NCBI GenBank assembly: GCA_003153215.1
Contig: PLXL01000010.1
Span: 7,228-16,624, forward strand
From: Candidatus Dormiibacterota bacterium
GTDB lineage: Bacteria; Chloroflexota; Dormibacteria; Aeolococcales; Aeolococcaceae
Direction of reading: 5' to 3'
Length of the DNA stretch: 9,397 nt
Position numbers and translations under genes: made by a program. This document shows positions 1-6,554 of this stretch, in pieces (the stretch's first letter is position 1; each line of letters opens with the position of its first letter). The notes under the pieces are model-generated. The model was not told where the DNA came from and did not search any database. It saw only the letters and a program-made list of their open reading frames with translations.

Positions 1-114
1 CTCACCAACTCCACCGCCTGGCGCGCCTGGCTGGACGTGCAGCGGCGCTTCCACCGCTACAGCTGGGGGAACACCCTCCTCATCTATGTTATGGGGAATA
101 TCACTCCCTCGTAG
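1..114 (+). pseudogene. 5' part of ArdC-like antirestriction gene, cut by the mobile element
   Basis: The frame is open from the window edge. Positions 1-84 encode a segment containing RFHRYSWGNTLLI, the end of the conserved motif of the ArdC-type N-terminal ssDNA-binding domain. In this family that motif is followed directly by a segment like AAQRPDATRVAGFHSW, which here appears only at 6558. After codon ATC (82-84) the frame enters foreign sequence, adds nine unrelated residues and stops at TAG 112-114. ArdC proteins bind ssDNA and protect incoming plasmid DNA from restriction; many actinobacterial members also carry a zinc-peptidase domain. The true start lies left of the window. This piece alone should be non-functional unless the element excises. 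The family call rests on remembered motif similarity. Confidence 0.8.
90..106 (+). repeat. Left-end recombinase arm (imperfect inverted repeat with 6538-6554)
   Basis: The reverse complement of this stretch is GAGTGATATTCCCCATA. The right end holds GATTGATATTCCACAGA at 6538-6554, a 14/17 match including nine contiguous identical bases (TGATATTCC). In the excised circle the two arms would flank the 8-bp spacer ATCTATGT. That geometry suits the core site of a tyrosine recombinase. Binding by the element's own recombinases is inferred. Confidence 0.65.
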
Positions 115-148
115 TAGTCTCTGGGGAGGGGGTGCGGGGGAACCCCTC

Positions 149-166
149 TCTGTGGATTCTGTGGAG
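149..166 (+). repeat. Tandem TCTGTGGA repeat near left end, also at right terminus
   Basis: TCTGTGGAT (149-157) and TCTGTGGAG (158-166) are adjacent direct repeats. The same TCTGTGGA occurs on the minus strand at 6547-6554, inside the right-end arm. The longer match GATTCTGTGGA links 155-165 to the extreme right terminus (6547-6557). The repeats could be accessory recombinase sites. They lie directly before the recombinase start and include its ribosome binding site, so control of expression is also possible. Confidence 0.5.
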
Positions 167-175
167 ATTGGGGAT

Positions 176-1252
176 ATGTTGCTGGCGGTGCCGCCTGTGG
201 AGAGCGGCTGGCGGGCCGCCCTCGATGCCGCTCCCCCTGCGAGCGCCTGGCTCGAGTTGCAAACAGACCTCGGCCTGGCACCGCGCACCGTCGAGGCCTA
301 CGGGCGGGCTCTGGCCGACTACCTGGCCGTATGCGTCCGCGATGGCATCGACCCCTGCCGGGCCGGCCGCTCCGACATCGCCCGGTACGTCCGCGACCTC
401 ATGGCGCGACCGCATCCTCGACGAGGCGGCAGCGTCGGCATCGGCTCGGGAGCGGGTCTCGCCAACGCCACCCTGCAGCAGCGCCTCGTCGCCGTCCGCC
501 TCTTCTACGACTACCTCGTCGAGGAATGCATCTGCCCCACCAACCCGGTGGGCCGCGGCCGCTATACCGTCGGGCGAGGCTTCGGCGGTGAGCGCCACCG
601 CGGGCTGATCCCTCAGTTCACGGCATTACCGTGGATTCCCACCGACGCGGAATGGTGCCTGCTGCTGCAGGCGGCGCGGGCTCTCCCCCTCCGCGACCGG
701 CTCATGCTCGCGCTGGCGTATGACGCTGCGCTGCGGCGCGAGGAGCTCTGCGCTCTCGCCACCGACGACCTCGACCCGGCCCATCGGACGCTGCGGATCC
801 GGGCCGAGACGACGAAGAACCGCCGCGGCCGCGTCGTCCCCTACTCGGCGGCGACCGGGACCCTCCTCGCCCTCTACCTCCAGCACCGCCGGGGGATCAC
901 CACGCGGCGGGGGCCCCTCTTCGTGTCGGAGTCTCGGCGCAACCGGGGTCAGCCGATCACCGTCTGGACCTGGTCGAAGGTGGTGCGCCGCCTCGCCGAC
1001 ACGGTGGGCCTCCGACGGTTCAGCACCCACACGCTGCGCCATCTGTGTCTCACGGACCTGGCACGCTGCGGCTGGGAGATCCACGCGATCGCCCAGTTCG
1101 CGGGCCATCGCAGCACCAGCACAACGCTGCGCTATATCCATCTCTCCGGGCGCGACCTGGCCTCGCGCCTGCGCGACGGGATGTCTCAGATTCACGCAGC
1201 GCGTGTCGAGAAGCTCGCCGCAACGGCGGCTGCCGAGGAGAGCACCCGGTGA
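176..1252 (+). CDS. Tyrosine recombinase, first of a pair (TnpA-like)
   Basis: This encodes a 358-aa XerC/D-type recombinase that should cut and rejoin DNA at the element ends. Numbered from ATG 176, an N-terminal SAM-like core-binding domain spans about 15-110 and a catalytic domain about 155-345. Visible catalytic residues are R187 (in ALRREEL), K214, H285-x-x-R288 (HTLRH), H311 (AGHRS) and nucleophile Y320, so the enzyme looks intact. ATG 176 is preferred because GGAG (163-166) sits nine bases upstream and the protein then starts near the usual N-terminus. An in-frame ATG at 86 would add 30 atypical residues encoded by the element's end sequence. The stop overlaps the GTG of the next gene (GTGA), so the two are probably translationally coupled. 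No clear promoter is visible in 85-175; read-through from ardC is possible. Confidence 0.9.
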   Translation: MLLAVPPVESGWRAALDAAPPASAWLELQTDLGLAPRTVEAYGRALADYLAVCVRDGIDPCRAGRSDIARYVRDLMARPHPRRGGSVGIGSGAGLANATLQQRLVAVRLFYDYLVEECICPTNPVGRGRYTVGRGFGGERHRGLIPQFTALPWIPTDAEWCLLLQAARALPLRDRLMLALAYDAALRREELCALATDDLDPAHRTLRIRAETTKNRRGRVVPYSAATGTLLALYLQHRRGITTRRGPLFVSESRRNRGQPITVWTWSKVVRRLADTVGLRRFSTHTLRHLCLTDLARCGWEIHAIAQFAGHRSTSTTLRYIHLSGRDLASRLRDGMSQIHAARVEKLAATAAAEESTR

Positions 1253-3582
1253 CAGCGTCGGCATCTCCTCGTACCCCAGATGGAGCACCCGGACGCCTCG
1301 GTGCGGAGGGCTACGACACGTCCTCCGGGCTGACGCCGCAGGAGCGAGAGGCGCTTTCTGCCCTCGGGGTAGCTCATGGTTGGGGAGGTCGCACGGTAGA
1401 GGGCATCCTGGACCGACTCACTGATGCCGAGCGGCTGGCGCGTCCGCTCCGTGACGCACTCACTCTCATCGAGGGGAACCCATACTGGAAGGACCGCGCG
1501 CTGCTCGCTCTGTTGCGGGCCTGCCTGTGGGAAGGGACGAGCTTCTGGGCCTGGGACCGGACGACATGGGGCCGCGTCCTGGCCGCGGAGAGGAGCAGGT
1601 TGCTCACCGCAAACCGGCCCACGTCGGCAGGGGCGACCCGCCACTACATGATCGCGACGGCGTATGTGCTCGGATGCCTGCCGGACCTGTCCGCCGTTGT
1701 CAACGTGGAGTGGCGAGGCATTGCCCGCAAGGTTTTCGGCCCCGCCTCCGTCGACGCCCAGTTGGCCCTGATCGAGGAGACCGTCGCCGGCTGGGGATAC
1801 TCGCCGGATACGCTGCGAAACCTGCGGAGCCTGGCTGGCAGGGTGATGCTCGCCCATGGCAGTCCTGAGCTTGCCCGCATGACCACGCCGACCCTGGAGC
1901 GCCTCCGACACGAGGCCGGCATGAGCCACCGGAGTCGAGGGCTTGTCTGCTGCCTGAGCCGGGTGCTCGCGCACCTCGGGGTCATCGACAGGCCACTCCC
2001 CGAGCAGGACGTCGCCGACGCCCGGCTCGCCGAGGCCCGTGGCGTGGGGATGGCAGTGGAGTGGGCGGAGTGGGTCGAGCAATGGGAGACGACATCGACC
2101 CTCGCGGCCAAGACCCGCGCCACCAGCCGCTTCTGGCTGCTCAAGATCGGGAGGTGGCTCCACGGCAGCCACCCCGACGTCACCGGCCCCGGTGAGTGGA
2201 CGCGACAGCTCGCCGCCGAGGCTGTGGCTGCCATCGACCGGATGCAGCGTGGCGAATACACAGCCAGCCATCCAGGCCCGCTTCCCGCTGCAGGGCATGC
2301 GCTCTCTCCCCGGTCGAAGGCCGCGGCCCTCCACGCCCTCAGCATCGCCTTCAGGGACGCGCAGGAGTGGGAGTGGATCTCCCGGCGTTTCAACCCGTCG
2401 CGGAGCTTCGCGATTCCTCGCAGCATCGGTGCCCTGATCAGCCCTGCCCCGCGAGTGATTGCCGACGACGTCTGGGCGAAGCTCATGTGGGCGGGGATCA
2501 ATCTTACCGGCGAGGACGCTCGGAGCGGATCGGCCAGCACTCCAACGGGGCGGGCGCCGCATTATCCCCTTGAGTTCATGCGCGCCCTGGCGCTGGTCTG
2601 GCTCTTCGCCGGGCTGCGTAGCGACGAGATCGCCCGGCTGCGCGCCGGCTGCGTGCGCTGGCAGGAACCCGCTGCTGACGATGGAGCTGGGGTGTGTCTG
2701 CTCGACGTCCCCGCCCACAAGACGGGACGGCCATACACCAAGCCGGTCGACGCCTTGGTGGGAACGACCATCGCCGCTTGGGAGACGGTGCGCGGTCGCC
2801 AGCCGCTCCTCGCCGACCGGAGAACCGGAGAGCTCGTTTCCTTCCTCTTCTGCCATCGGGCTCGGCGCCTTCCCGGGCAGTACCTCAATGACCACCTGAT
2901 TCCCATGCTGTGCCGCAAGGCAGGCGTTCCCCTCTCCGACGCGCGCGGCACGATCACCTCGCATCGGGCGCGGGCCACGATCGCGACCCAGCTCTACAAT
3001 GCGAAGGACCCGATGAGCCTGTTCGAGCTGCAGGCGTGGCTCGGCCATCGGTCCCCGGCAGCCACCCAGCACTACGCCCTCATCACCCCCAACACGCTGA
3101 CCAAAGCCTACCGTGACGCCGGCTATTTCGCGCGGAACGTCCGCTCCATCGAGGTGCTGATCGATCGCGAGGCGGTGCAGAGCGGCGCCGCCGCCGCCGG
3201 CGCGCCCTGGCACTACTACAACCTCGGCCACGGCTTTTGCACGTACTCTTTCTTCGAGCAGTGCCCACATCGGATGGCTTGCGCTCGCTGCGACTTCTAC
3301 GTCCCCAAAGCCTCGACCCGCGGGCAGCTCATCGAGGCCAAAGAGGAGATGGAGCGCATGCTGACGACCATCCCCCTGACCGAGCTGGAGAGGGCGGCGG
3401 CAGAGGGCGACCAGGCGGCGCTCGAGGGGCTGCTCCAGCGCCTTGCCGATGTCCCGACACCTGCCGGACCCACGCCCCGGGTGCTCGGCTTCACCCCTCT
3501 CCGCGTCGTGCCCGGAACGGGCGCGAGAGGCGAGGGTCGGACGCAGGCCGAGGAGCCGGAGCGAACCGCGCCGAAGGGGTGA
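1249..3582 (+). CDS. Large tyrosine recombinase with C-terminal Cys motif (TnpB-like)
   Basis: This encodes a 777-aa second recombinase, well above the 300-400 aa of simple integrases but near the size of Tn554-type TnpB. The start is taken as GTG 1249, which overlaps the previous stop and has GAGGAG (1235-1240) eight bases upstream; an in-frame ATG at 1045 lies deep inside tnpA and is unlikely. Residues 1 to about 400 form a long N-terminal region without a motif I can name. The catalytic domain (about 420-625) shows R457 (GLRSDEI), K491 (HKTG), H572-x-x-R575 (SHRAR), H600 (LGHRS) and Y609. Then come four cysteines, C664, C672, C678 and C681, in a context like CPHRMACARCDFY, probably a zinc-binding knuckle typical of this subfamily. 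A charged, probably helical tail follows. It likely acts with the first recombinase at the element ends. Confidence 0.9.
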   Translation: MTASASPRTPDGAPGRLGAEGYDTSSGLTPQEREALSALGVAHGWGGRTVEGILDRLTDAERLARPLRDALTLIEGNPYWKDRALLALLRACLWEGTSFWAWDRTTWGRVLAAERSRLLTANRPTSAGATRHYMIATAYVLGCLPDLSAVVNVEWRGIARKVFGPASVDAQLALIEETVAGWGYSPDTLRNLRSLAGRVMLAHGSPELARMTTPTLERLRHEAGMSHRSRGLVCCLSRVLAHLGVIDRPLPEQDVADARLAEARGVGMAVEWAEWVEQWETTSTLAAKTRATSRFWLLKIGRWLHGSHPDVTGPGEWTRQLAAEAVAAIDRMQRGEYTASHPGPLPAAGHALSPRSKAAALHALSIAFRDAQEWEWISRRFNPSRSFAIPRSIGALISPAPRVIADDVWAKLMWAGINLTGEDARSGSASTPTGRAPHYPLEFMRALALVWLFAGLRSDEIARLRAGCVRWQEPAADDGAGVCLLDVPAHKTGRPYTKPVDALVGTTIAAWETVRGRQPLLADRRTGELVSFLFCHRARRLPGQYLNDHLIPMLCRKAGVPLSDARGTITSHRARATIATQLYNAKDPMSLFELQAWLGHRSPAATQHYALITPNTLTKAYRDAGYFARNVRSIEVLIDREAVQSGAAAAGAPWHYYNLGHGFCTYSFFEQCPHRMACARCDFYVPKASTRGQLIEAKEEMERMLTTIPLTELERAAAEGDQAALEGLLQRLADVPTPAGPTPRVLGFTPLRVVPGTGARGEGRTQAEEPERTAPKG

Positions 3583-3606
3583 GCTCAAGGTCGTAGCCAG
3601 CGCGCC

Positions 3607-3622
3607 GGCCTCGAATGAGGCC
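3607..3622. other. Hairpin 25 bases after the tnpB-like stop
   Basis: GGCCTC and GAGGCC form a perfect 6-bp stem with loop GAAT. There is no T tract, so intrinsic termination is uncertain. The rest of 3583-3853 is GC-rich and has no convincing gene; it holds a palindrome GAGCCGGCTC (3738-3747) and a CGCTGC/GCAGCG stem (3776-3781 with 3792-3797). Confidence 0.35.
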
Positions 3623-3853
3623 CCCCGTGGCTGGACCTGTCGCGTTAGGCGCGCCAGTCCGGGGCGTGCAGCCAACGGAGACGCCGGGCGGCTGGCCTCC
3701 CCTCCCCCGGTGCTGCATCGCCGCTCTCACCTTGACGGAGCCGGCTCTTCGACGCCGCAAGGCTCAGGCCGGGCTCGCTGCGCTCGGCCTTGCAGCGCGG
3801 AGCCGTCCCCGCCCCTGGGTGTGCGTCGTAGCAGCACTCATGGGGGTCGGAAG

Positions 3854-4069
3854 ATGGCCAAGGACGTCCAGCCTCCCGACGCGCGCATCGTCTCGCTCGT
3901 CACCGCAGTGATCGCATTTCTCGACACCGACGCAGCCTTTGGGCCAGGCGACCAGCGCACGATCCGGGCGAAGTCGCAGCTGCGCACCGCGGTCGAGCGG
4001 CTCGGCGACGCAGAGCGATCCTCGGACCCGCCTCGCCTTCGTGTCATTCACGGCGGTGAGCGCTCCTGA
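3854..4069 (+). CDS. Small protein of unknown function, third ORF of the recombinase module
   Basis: This encodes 71 residues from ATG 3854, starting MAKDVQPPDARIVSL. Codon choice has the strongly GC-rich third positions of real genes here. The same frame stays open upstream to 3443, but that part overlaps the tnpB end and reads as low-complexity shadow, so the later ATG is chosen. A possible weak ribosome binding site, GGGGG (3842-3846), lies seven bases upstream. The sequence predicts one amphipathic helix (about 10-25), then a basic helix (about 35-52), and no membrane segment. By position it matches tnpC of Tn554-type modules, but it is shorter than the roughly 125 aa of Tn554 TnpC and I see no resemblance, so no function is assigned. 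It is 271 bases from tnpB and may have its own promoter. Confidence 0.5.
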   Translation: MAKDVQPPDARIVSLVTAVIAFLDTDAAFGPGDQRTIRAKSQLRTAVERLGDAERSSDPPRLRVIHGGERS

Positions 4070-4089
4070 CGACGGAGGGCGACGCCGGC

Positions 4090-4188
4090 CGGACGGCCCA
4101 CGTAGGTCCAGGTGAGGTCGATCTCGGTCGCCACGCACCAGGCGTGGTCGGCTGGCCACCGGAGGTTGGCCGTCTGGCGGTCAGCGCC
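4090..4188 (-). pseudogene. Probable remnant of a conserved hypothetical protein gene
   Basis: Reading the minus strand from 4188 down gives a protein-like stretch including ANLRWPADHAWCVATEID and then LTWTYVGRP. It resembles, from memory, a motif (WWP-D-RAWCVATE-D---YVGG) in hypothetical proteins of Streptomyces and relatives. The frame has no start codon of its own; upstream it runs into the 3' end of the permease gene in another frame, and the reading turns unrelated before a stop at 4050-4048. It therefore looks like an internal fragment just downstream of the ABC operon, perhaps left when the cargo was captured. The rest of 4070-4247 shows only a weak 5-bp hairpin (4224-4238) after the permease stop. 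A database search is needed to confirm the family. Confidence 0.35.
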
Positions 4189-4247
4189 CGGCAAGGCAGT
4201 GCCAGCGGACCTGGCGGAGGATTCGCCTGGTTGAGGCGGTGCGGCTA

Positions 4248-5135
4248 TCAGCCGTCGCGGGTCGCGAACCGGAGGGCGGCCAGGATCAGCGCAGCGGCGA
4301 GCAGGATGAAGATTCCCGCCTCGATCCCCTGCATGGGCCAGAAATGGGAGGCGGGCTGGTACACGACCCGAAACGGGGTGTTCGGCCCCAGAGCGGCGTA
4401 TGGAATGCCGGCTGCCGGGCCGGGCACGCAGCCGGGGGACCCGCAGGCCCCGATGCCCAGCGGCTGCAGCTGCGCGTTGAGGAAGGTCGTGTCAACGTAG
4501 CCTGCGCCGGGAGCGACGACCGATTGGTTCTGGTCTCCGCTCACGACCACGCGGGTGACCATGGGCAGGAGATGCGGTCGTGCCAGCTCGACGAAGGCCA
4601 CCCGGACGGCGATGAAGATCGCCAGCGTCACGGCCATGGCGGGAAGCGTCCGGCGCAGGGCGGCCCCGACCGCGGCGCCGAGAGCGACGGCGAAGAGCAC
4701 GTAGGCGAAGACCACCGGCGCCTGCAGGTCGTAGAGGCCCCAGGTCGTGTCGAAGTTGCTGGGGAGGCGCGCGATCCAGATCTGTCCGCCGATGGCCATG
4801 ACAGCGGCGGCAAGCGCCGAGGCCATGATCAGCAGGGCGAGGCTGGAGGCCGCCCAGCGCCGGCGGGTGATGCCCTGCGTCCAGATCAGCCGGTGCGTCC
4901 CGCGCTCGACGTCTCCGGAGAGAAGCGGGGCTCCCACGAACACGCCCGCGACCCCTGGGGCAGCGATTAGGAGTGCGCGGAAGCCGTCCATCAGGGTGTG
5001 CACCGAGCCCTCCGGCTGCGTGCTCTCCCAGATCGCCACGCCCACCAACGCGGCAGCAGCGGCCGCGGCCAGGGCGCCTCCGGCGACCGCCGCCTGACGG
5101 TTGCTACGCCAGGCGAGCCAGGTCGCCCCCGTCAT
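4248..5135 (-). CDS. ABC-2 type transporter permease
   Basis: This encodes a 295-aa integral membrane subunit that should pair with the ATPase upstream as an exporter. Six hydrophobic segments are visible at about 15-35, 53-73, 96-117, 139-159, 164-184 and 271-289. The loop after the second helix carries GDVERGTHRLIWTQGITRRR, close to a THRL-WTQ---R-RW motif common in actinobacterial ABC-2 permeases next to GntR regulators. Between helices five and six lies a long extracytoplasmic region of about 85 residues with two cysteines (C231, C236) that could form a disulfide. ATG 5135 is chosen because it overlaps the ATPase stop (ATGA); an in-frame ATG at 5270 would add 45 residues inside the ATPase gene. 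The substrate is unknown; export of an antibiotic, peptide or lipid is the usual suggestion for this type. Confidence 0.88.
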   Translation of the reverse strand: MTGATWLAWRSNRQAAVAGGALAAAAAAALVGVAIWESTQPEGSVHTLMDGFRALLIAAPGVAGVFVGAPLLSGDVERGTHRLIWTQGITRRRWAASSLALLIMASALAAAVMAIGGQIWIARLPSNFDTTWGLYDLQAPVVFAYVLFAVALGAAVGAALRRTLPAMAVTLAIFIAVRVAFVELARPHLLPMVTRVVVSGDQNQSVVAPGAGYVDTTFLNAQLQPLGIGACGSPGCVPGPAAGIPYAALGPNTPFRVVYQPASHFWPMQGIEAGIFILLAAALILAALRFATRDG

Positions 5136-6013
5136 GCCGGGATCGCCGCGGGCGCGGGGAGGGCCCCGGCGGAGGGATTGCCGAGGTAGGCGAGGACCAG
5201 ATCCTCCAGGCTGACAGGAGCCGTCATCCACCCCGGGGGGGCGCTGCCGTCGCGTGTCAGGATCCGGCACTGCCGCTGGCCCGTGCCCGCCTGGATGACG
5301 GTGCCGCGGACCCGCCCGGCCTCGGAAGCCGGACCTACGAGCCAGCGGTGGTCCGCGAGAAGGCGTTCCAGGTCTCCCGCGACCTGCAGCCGCCCGCTCG
5401 CCAGGATGACCAGGTAGTCGGCGACGCGCTCCAAGTCGGCGACCACGTGCGACGAGAGGACGACGGTGAGGCCATCTGCCGCAGCGGCCTCCATCACCTC
5501 GGAGAGGAACTGACGGCGGGCAAGCGGGTCTAGGTTGACCACCGGCTCGTCCAGGAGCAGCAGCTCAGGTCGCTTCGCGAGCGCCAGTGTCAGTGCGACC
5601 TGCGCCTGTTGACCGCCGGAAAGCGTTCGAACTTGGCGGTCGAGAGGGATCTCGAGCCGGCGCATCCGCCCTTCGGCCATGGGTTGGTCCCACCTGGGAT
5701 TCAGCTCGCGGCCCAGGCGCAAGGTATCAGCGACCGTGAAGTGACGGTAGAGGGGACGGTCCTGAGCCAGGAAGCCGACCCGGGCCAGCACCAGCGTCGG
5801 GTTTCGCCGCGGTGACCAGCCGAAGATCTCGGGCTCGCCCGCATTCGGGGTCAGGAGGCCGACGGCGAGCTGCAGCAAGGTGGTCTTGCCGGCTCCGTTA
5901 GGGCCAACCAGGGCGACCACGCGGCCGGCGGGGATGGAGAGGGTGAGATCGCGGATCGCCCAGGTCGAGCCGTAGCGCTTGCCAAGCCCTCTCGCCTCCA
6001 GGGCGGCGTTCAT
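5132..6013 (-). CDS. ABC transporter ATP-binding protein
   Basis: This encodes a 293-aa cytoplasmic ATPase that should drive the adjacent permease. All nucleotide-binding motifs are intact: Walker A GPNGAGKT (37-44), Q-loop Q84 in FLAQDRPLY, signature LSGGQ (131-135), Walker B LLLLDE (151-156) with D-loop LDP, and the switch histidine H189 in SSHVV. The last 80 or so residues are a family-variable tail ending in an Ala/Pro-rich stretch, as in many drug- and peptide-export ATPases. The gene begins with an ATG overlapping the GntR stop and ends overlapping the permease start, so all three are probably made from one transcript at matched levels. A single half-size ATPase with one permease implies a homodimer of each. 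Confidence 0.93.
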   Translation of the reverse strand: MNAALEARGLGKRYGSTWAIRDLTLSIPAGRVVALVGPNGAGKTTLLQLAVGLLTPNAGEPEIFGWSPRRNPTLVLARVGFLAQDRPLYRHFTVADTLRLGRELNPRWDQPMAEGRMRRLEIPLDRQVRTLSGGQQAQVALTLALAKRPELLLLDEPVVNLDPLARRQFLSEVMEAAAADGLTVVLSSHVVADLERVADYLVILASGRLQVAGDLERLLADHRWLVGPASEAGRVRGTVIQAGTGQRQCRILTRDGSAPPGWMTAPVSLEDLVLAYLGNPSAGALPAPAAIPA

Positions 6014-6420
6014 GCCACCTGCTCCCGACCGGTCGGGTCGAGCGTGAGGCTTACCAAGGCCTCGATAGCCCCTTGGTCGAGCCCCTCCCTCCTGGCTTCA
6101 GCCAGCCAGTCCCGCAACGAACGGGTCAGCCGATCGTGGACCTCGGCGGCAACGGCCCGGGGCGCGGTCTCGGCAACGAAGGTGCCGACACCGACACGGC
6201 TCACTGCCCAGCCCTCGTGCTCCAACTCCGTGTACGCCTTGAGCACCGTATTGGGGTTGATGGCCAGCGCGGCGACCACCTCACGCGCGGCCGGCAGGCG
6301 ATCGCCGGGCCTGAGCAGACCGCAGCGGATAGCGCGCTGGACTTGGTGGACGATCTGCATGTAGGCGGAGACCCCAGAGCGGGGATCCAGATGGAAATCG
6401 ATCGTCAGTTCGGTGCGCAT
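6010..6420 (-). CDS. GntR-family regulator, YtrA type
   Basis: This encodes a 136-aa regulator with an N-terminal winged helix-turn-helix (about 15-85), visible in RPGDRLPAAREV followed by INPNTVLKAYTELEHEGW and the wing GVGTFV. Only about 50 residues follow, far too few for the FadR or HutC effector domains, which marks the short YtrA subfamily. YtrA regulators sit first in ABC-export operons and repress them until cell-envelope or antibiotic stress. The stop overlaps the ATPase start (ATGA). It likely represses its own promoter at 6451-6480. The ribosome binding site is weak: only TGAG lies close to the ATG, so translation may be low or the start less certain. The signal that relieves repression cannot be read from the sequence. 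Confidence 0.9.
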   Translation of the reverse strand: MRTELTIDFHLDPRSGVSAYMQIVHQVQRAIRCGLLRPGDRLPAAREVVAALAINPNTVLKAYTELEHEGWAVSRVGVGTFVAETAPRAVAAEVHDRLTRSLRDWLAEARREGLDQGAIEALVSLTLDPTGREQVA

Positions 6421-6423
6421 TAG

Positions 6424-6448
6424 CTCAGTAGTGATCTAGTGAATTGAG
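6424..6448 (-). promoter_or_regulatory. Possible GntR operator in the cargo promoter
   Basis: The stretch has outer inverted half-sites CTCA (6424-6427) and TGAG (6445-6448), and inside it a direct repeat of TAGTGA with 8-bp period (6429-6434 and 6437-6442). It lies between the predicted -10 box and the GntR start codon, where a bound repressor would block transcription. The inner bases are not symmetric, so operator function is inferred from position and repeats only. Confidence 0.35.
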
Positions 6449-6450
6449 GA

Positions 6451-6480
6451 ACTCTAGCTGTGCGGGATGCGCTCTGTCAA
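6451..6480 (-). promoter_or_regulatory. Promoter of the GntR-ABC cargo operon
   Basis: On the minus strand a perfect -35 box TTGACA (6480-6475) is followed after 18 bases by TAGAGT (6456-6451), a 4/6 match to TATAAT. A 17-bp spacer would give CTAGAG instead. The region is less GC-rich than its surroundings. Transcription would start near 6443-6445, about 24 bases before the GntR start. The promoter lies inside the element, so the cargo carries its own expression signal. Confidence 0.55.
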
Positions 6481-6537
6481 CCGGCCCAGATGCGCGTTAG
6501 ACGAAACGGCAAGTACGAGACTCGCGCCATTCGACGC

Positions 6538-6554
6538 GATTGATATTCCACAGA
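6538..6554 (-). repeat. Right-end recombinase arm (imperfect inverted repeat with 90-106)
   Basis: GATTGATATTCCACAGA matches the reverse complement of the left arm at 14 of 17 positions. It is followed by ATC (6555-6557) and then the resumed ardC frame. The rest of 6481-6537, between cargo promoter and arm, has no gene; it includes a small TCGCG/CGCGA inverted repeat next to the arm. Confidence 0.65.

Noticed and set aside
123..140. G-rich run as a possible G-quadruplex
   Set aside because: Only three close runs of four or more G are present; the fourth lies about 26 bases upstream, so a stable quadruplex is unlikely.
86..175. Extended start of the first recombinase at ATG 86
   Set aside because: It would translate the element's end repeats into 30 atypical residues; ATG 176 has a well-spaced GGAG and gives a normal N-terminus.
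1045..1248. Start of the second recombinase at ATG 1045
   Set aside because: It lies inside the catalytic part of the first recombinase; GTG 1249 overlaps the stop and has GAGGAG at proper spacing.
1192..3675. 827-codon open frame on the minus strand
   Set aside because: It is the GC-rich antisense shadow of the tnpB-like gene, whose catalytic motifs are clear on the plus strand; the antisense protein has no recognisable domain and biased composition.
3443..3853. Long upstream extension of the 71-aa ORF
   Set aside because: It overlaps the tnpB 3' end in another frame, and its translation is rich in Arg, Pro and Ser without any pattern.
4239..4970. 243-codon plus-strand frame opposite the permease
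   Set aside because: It is an antisense shadow; the minus strand encodes six clear membrane helices in this interval.
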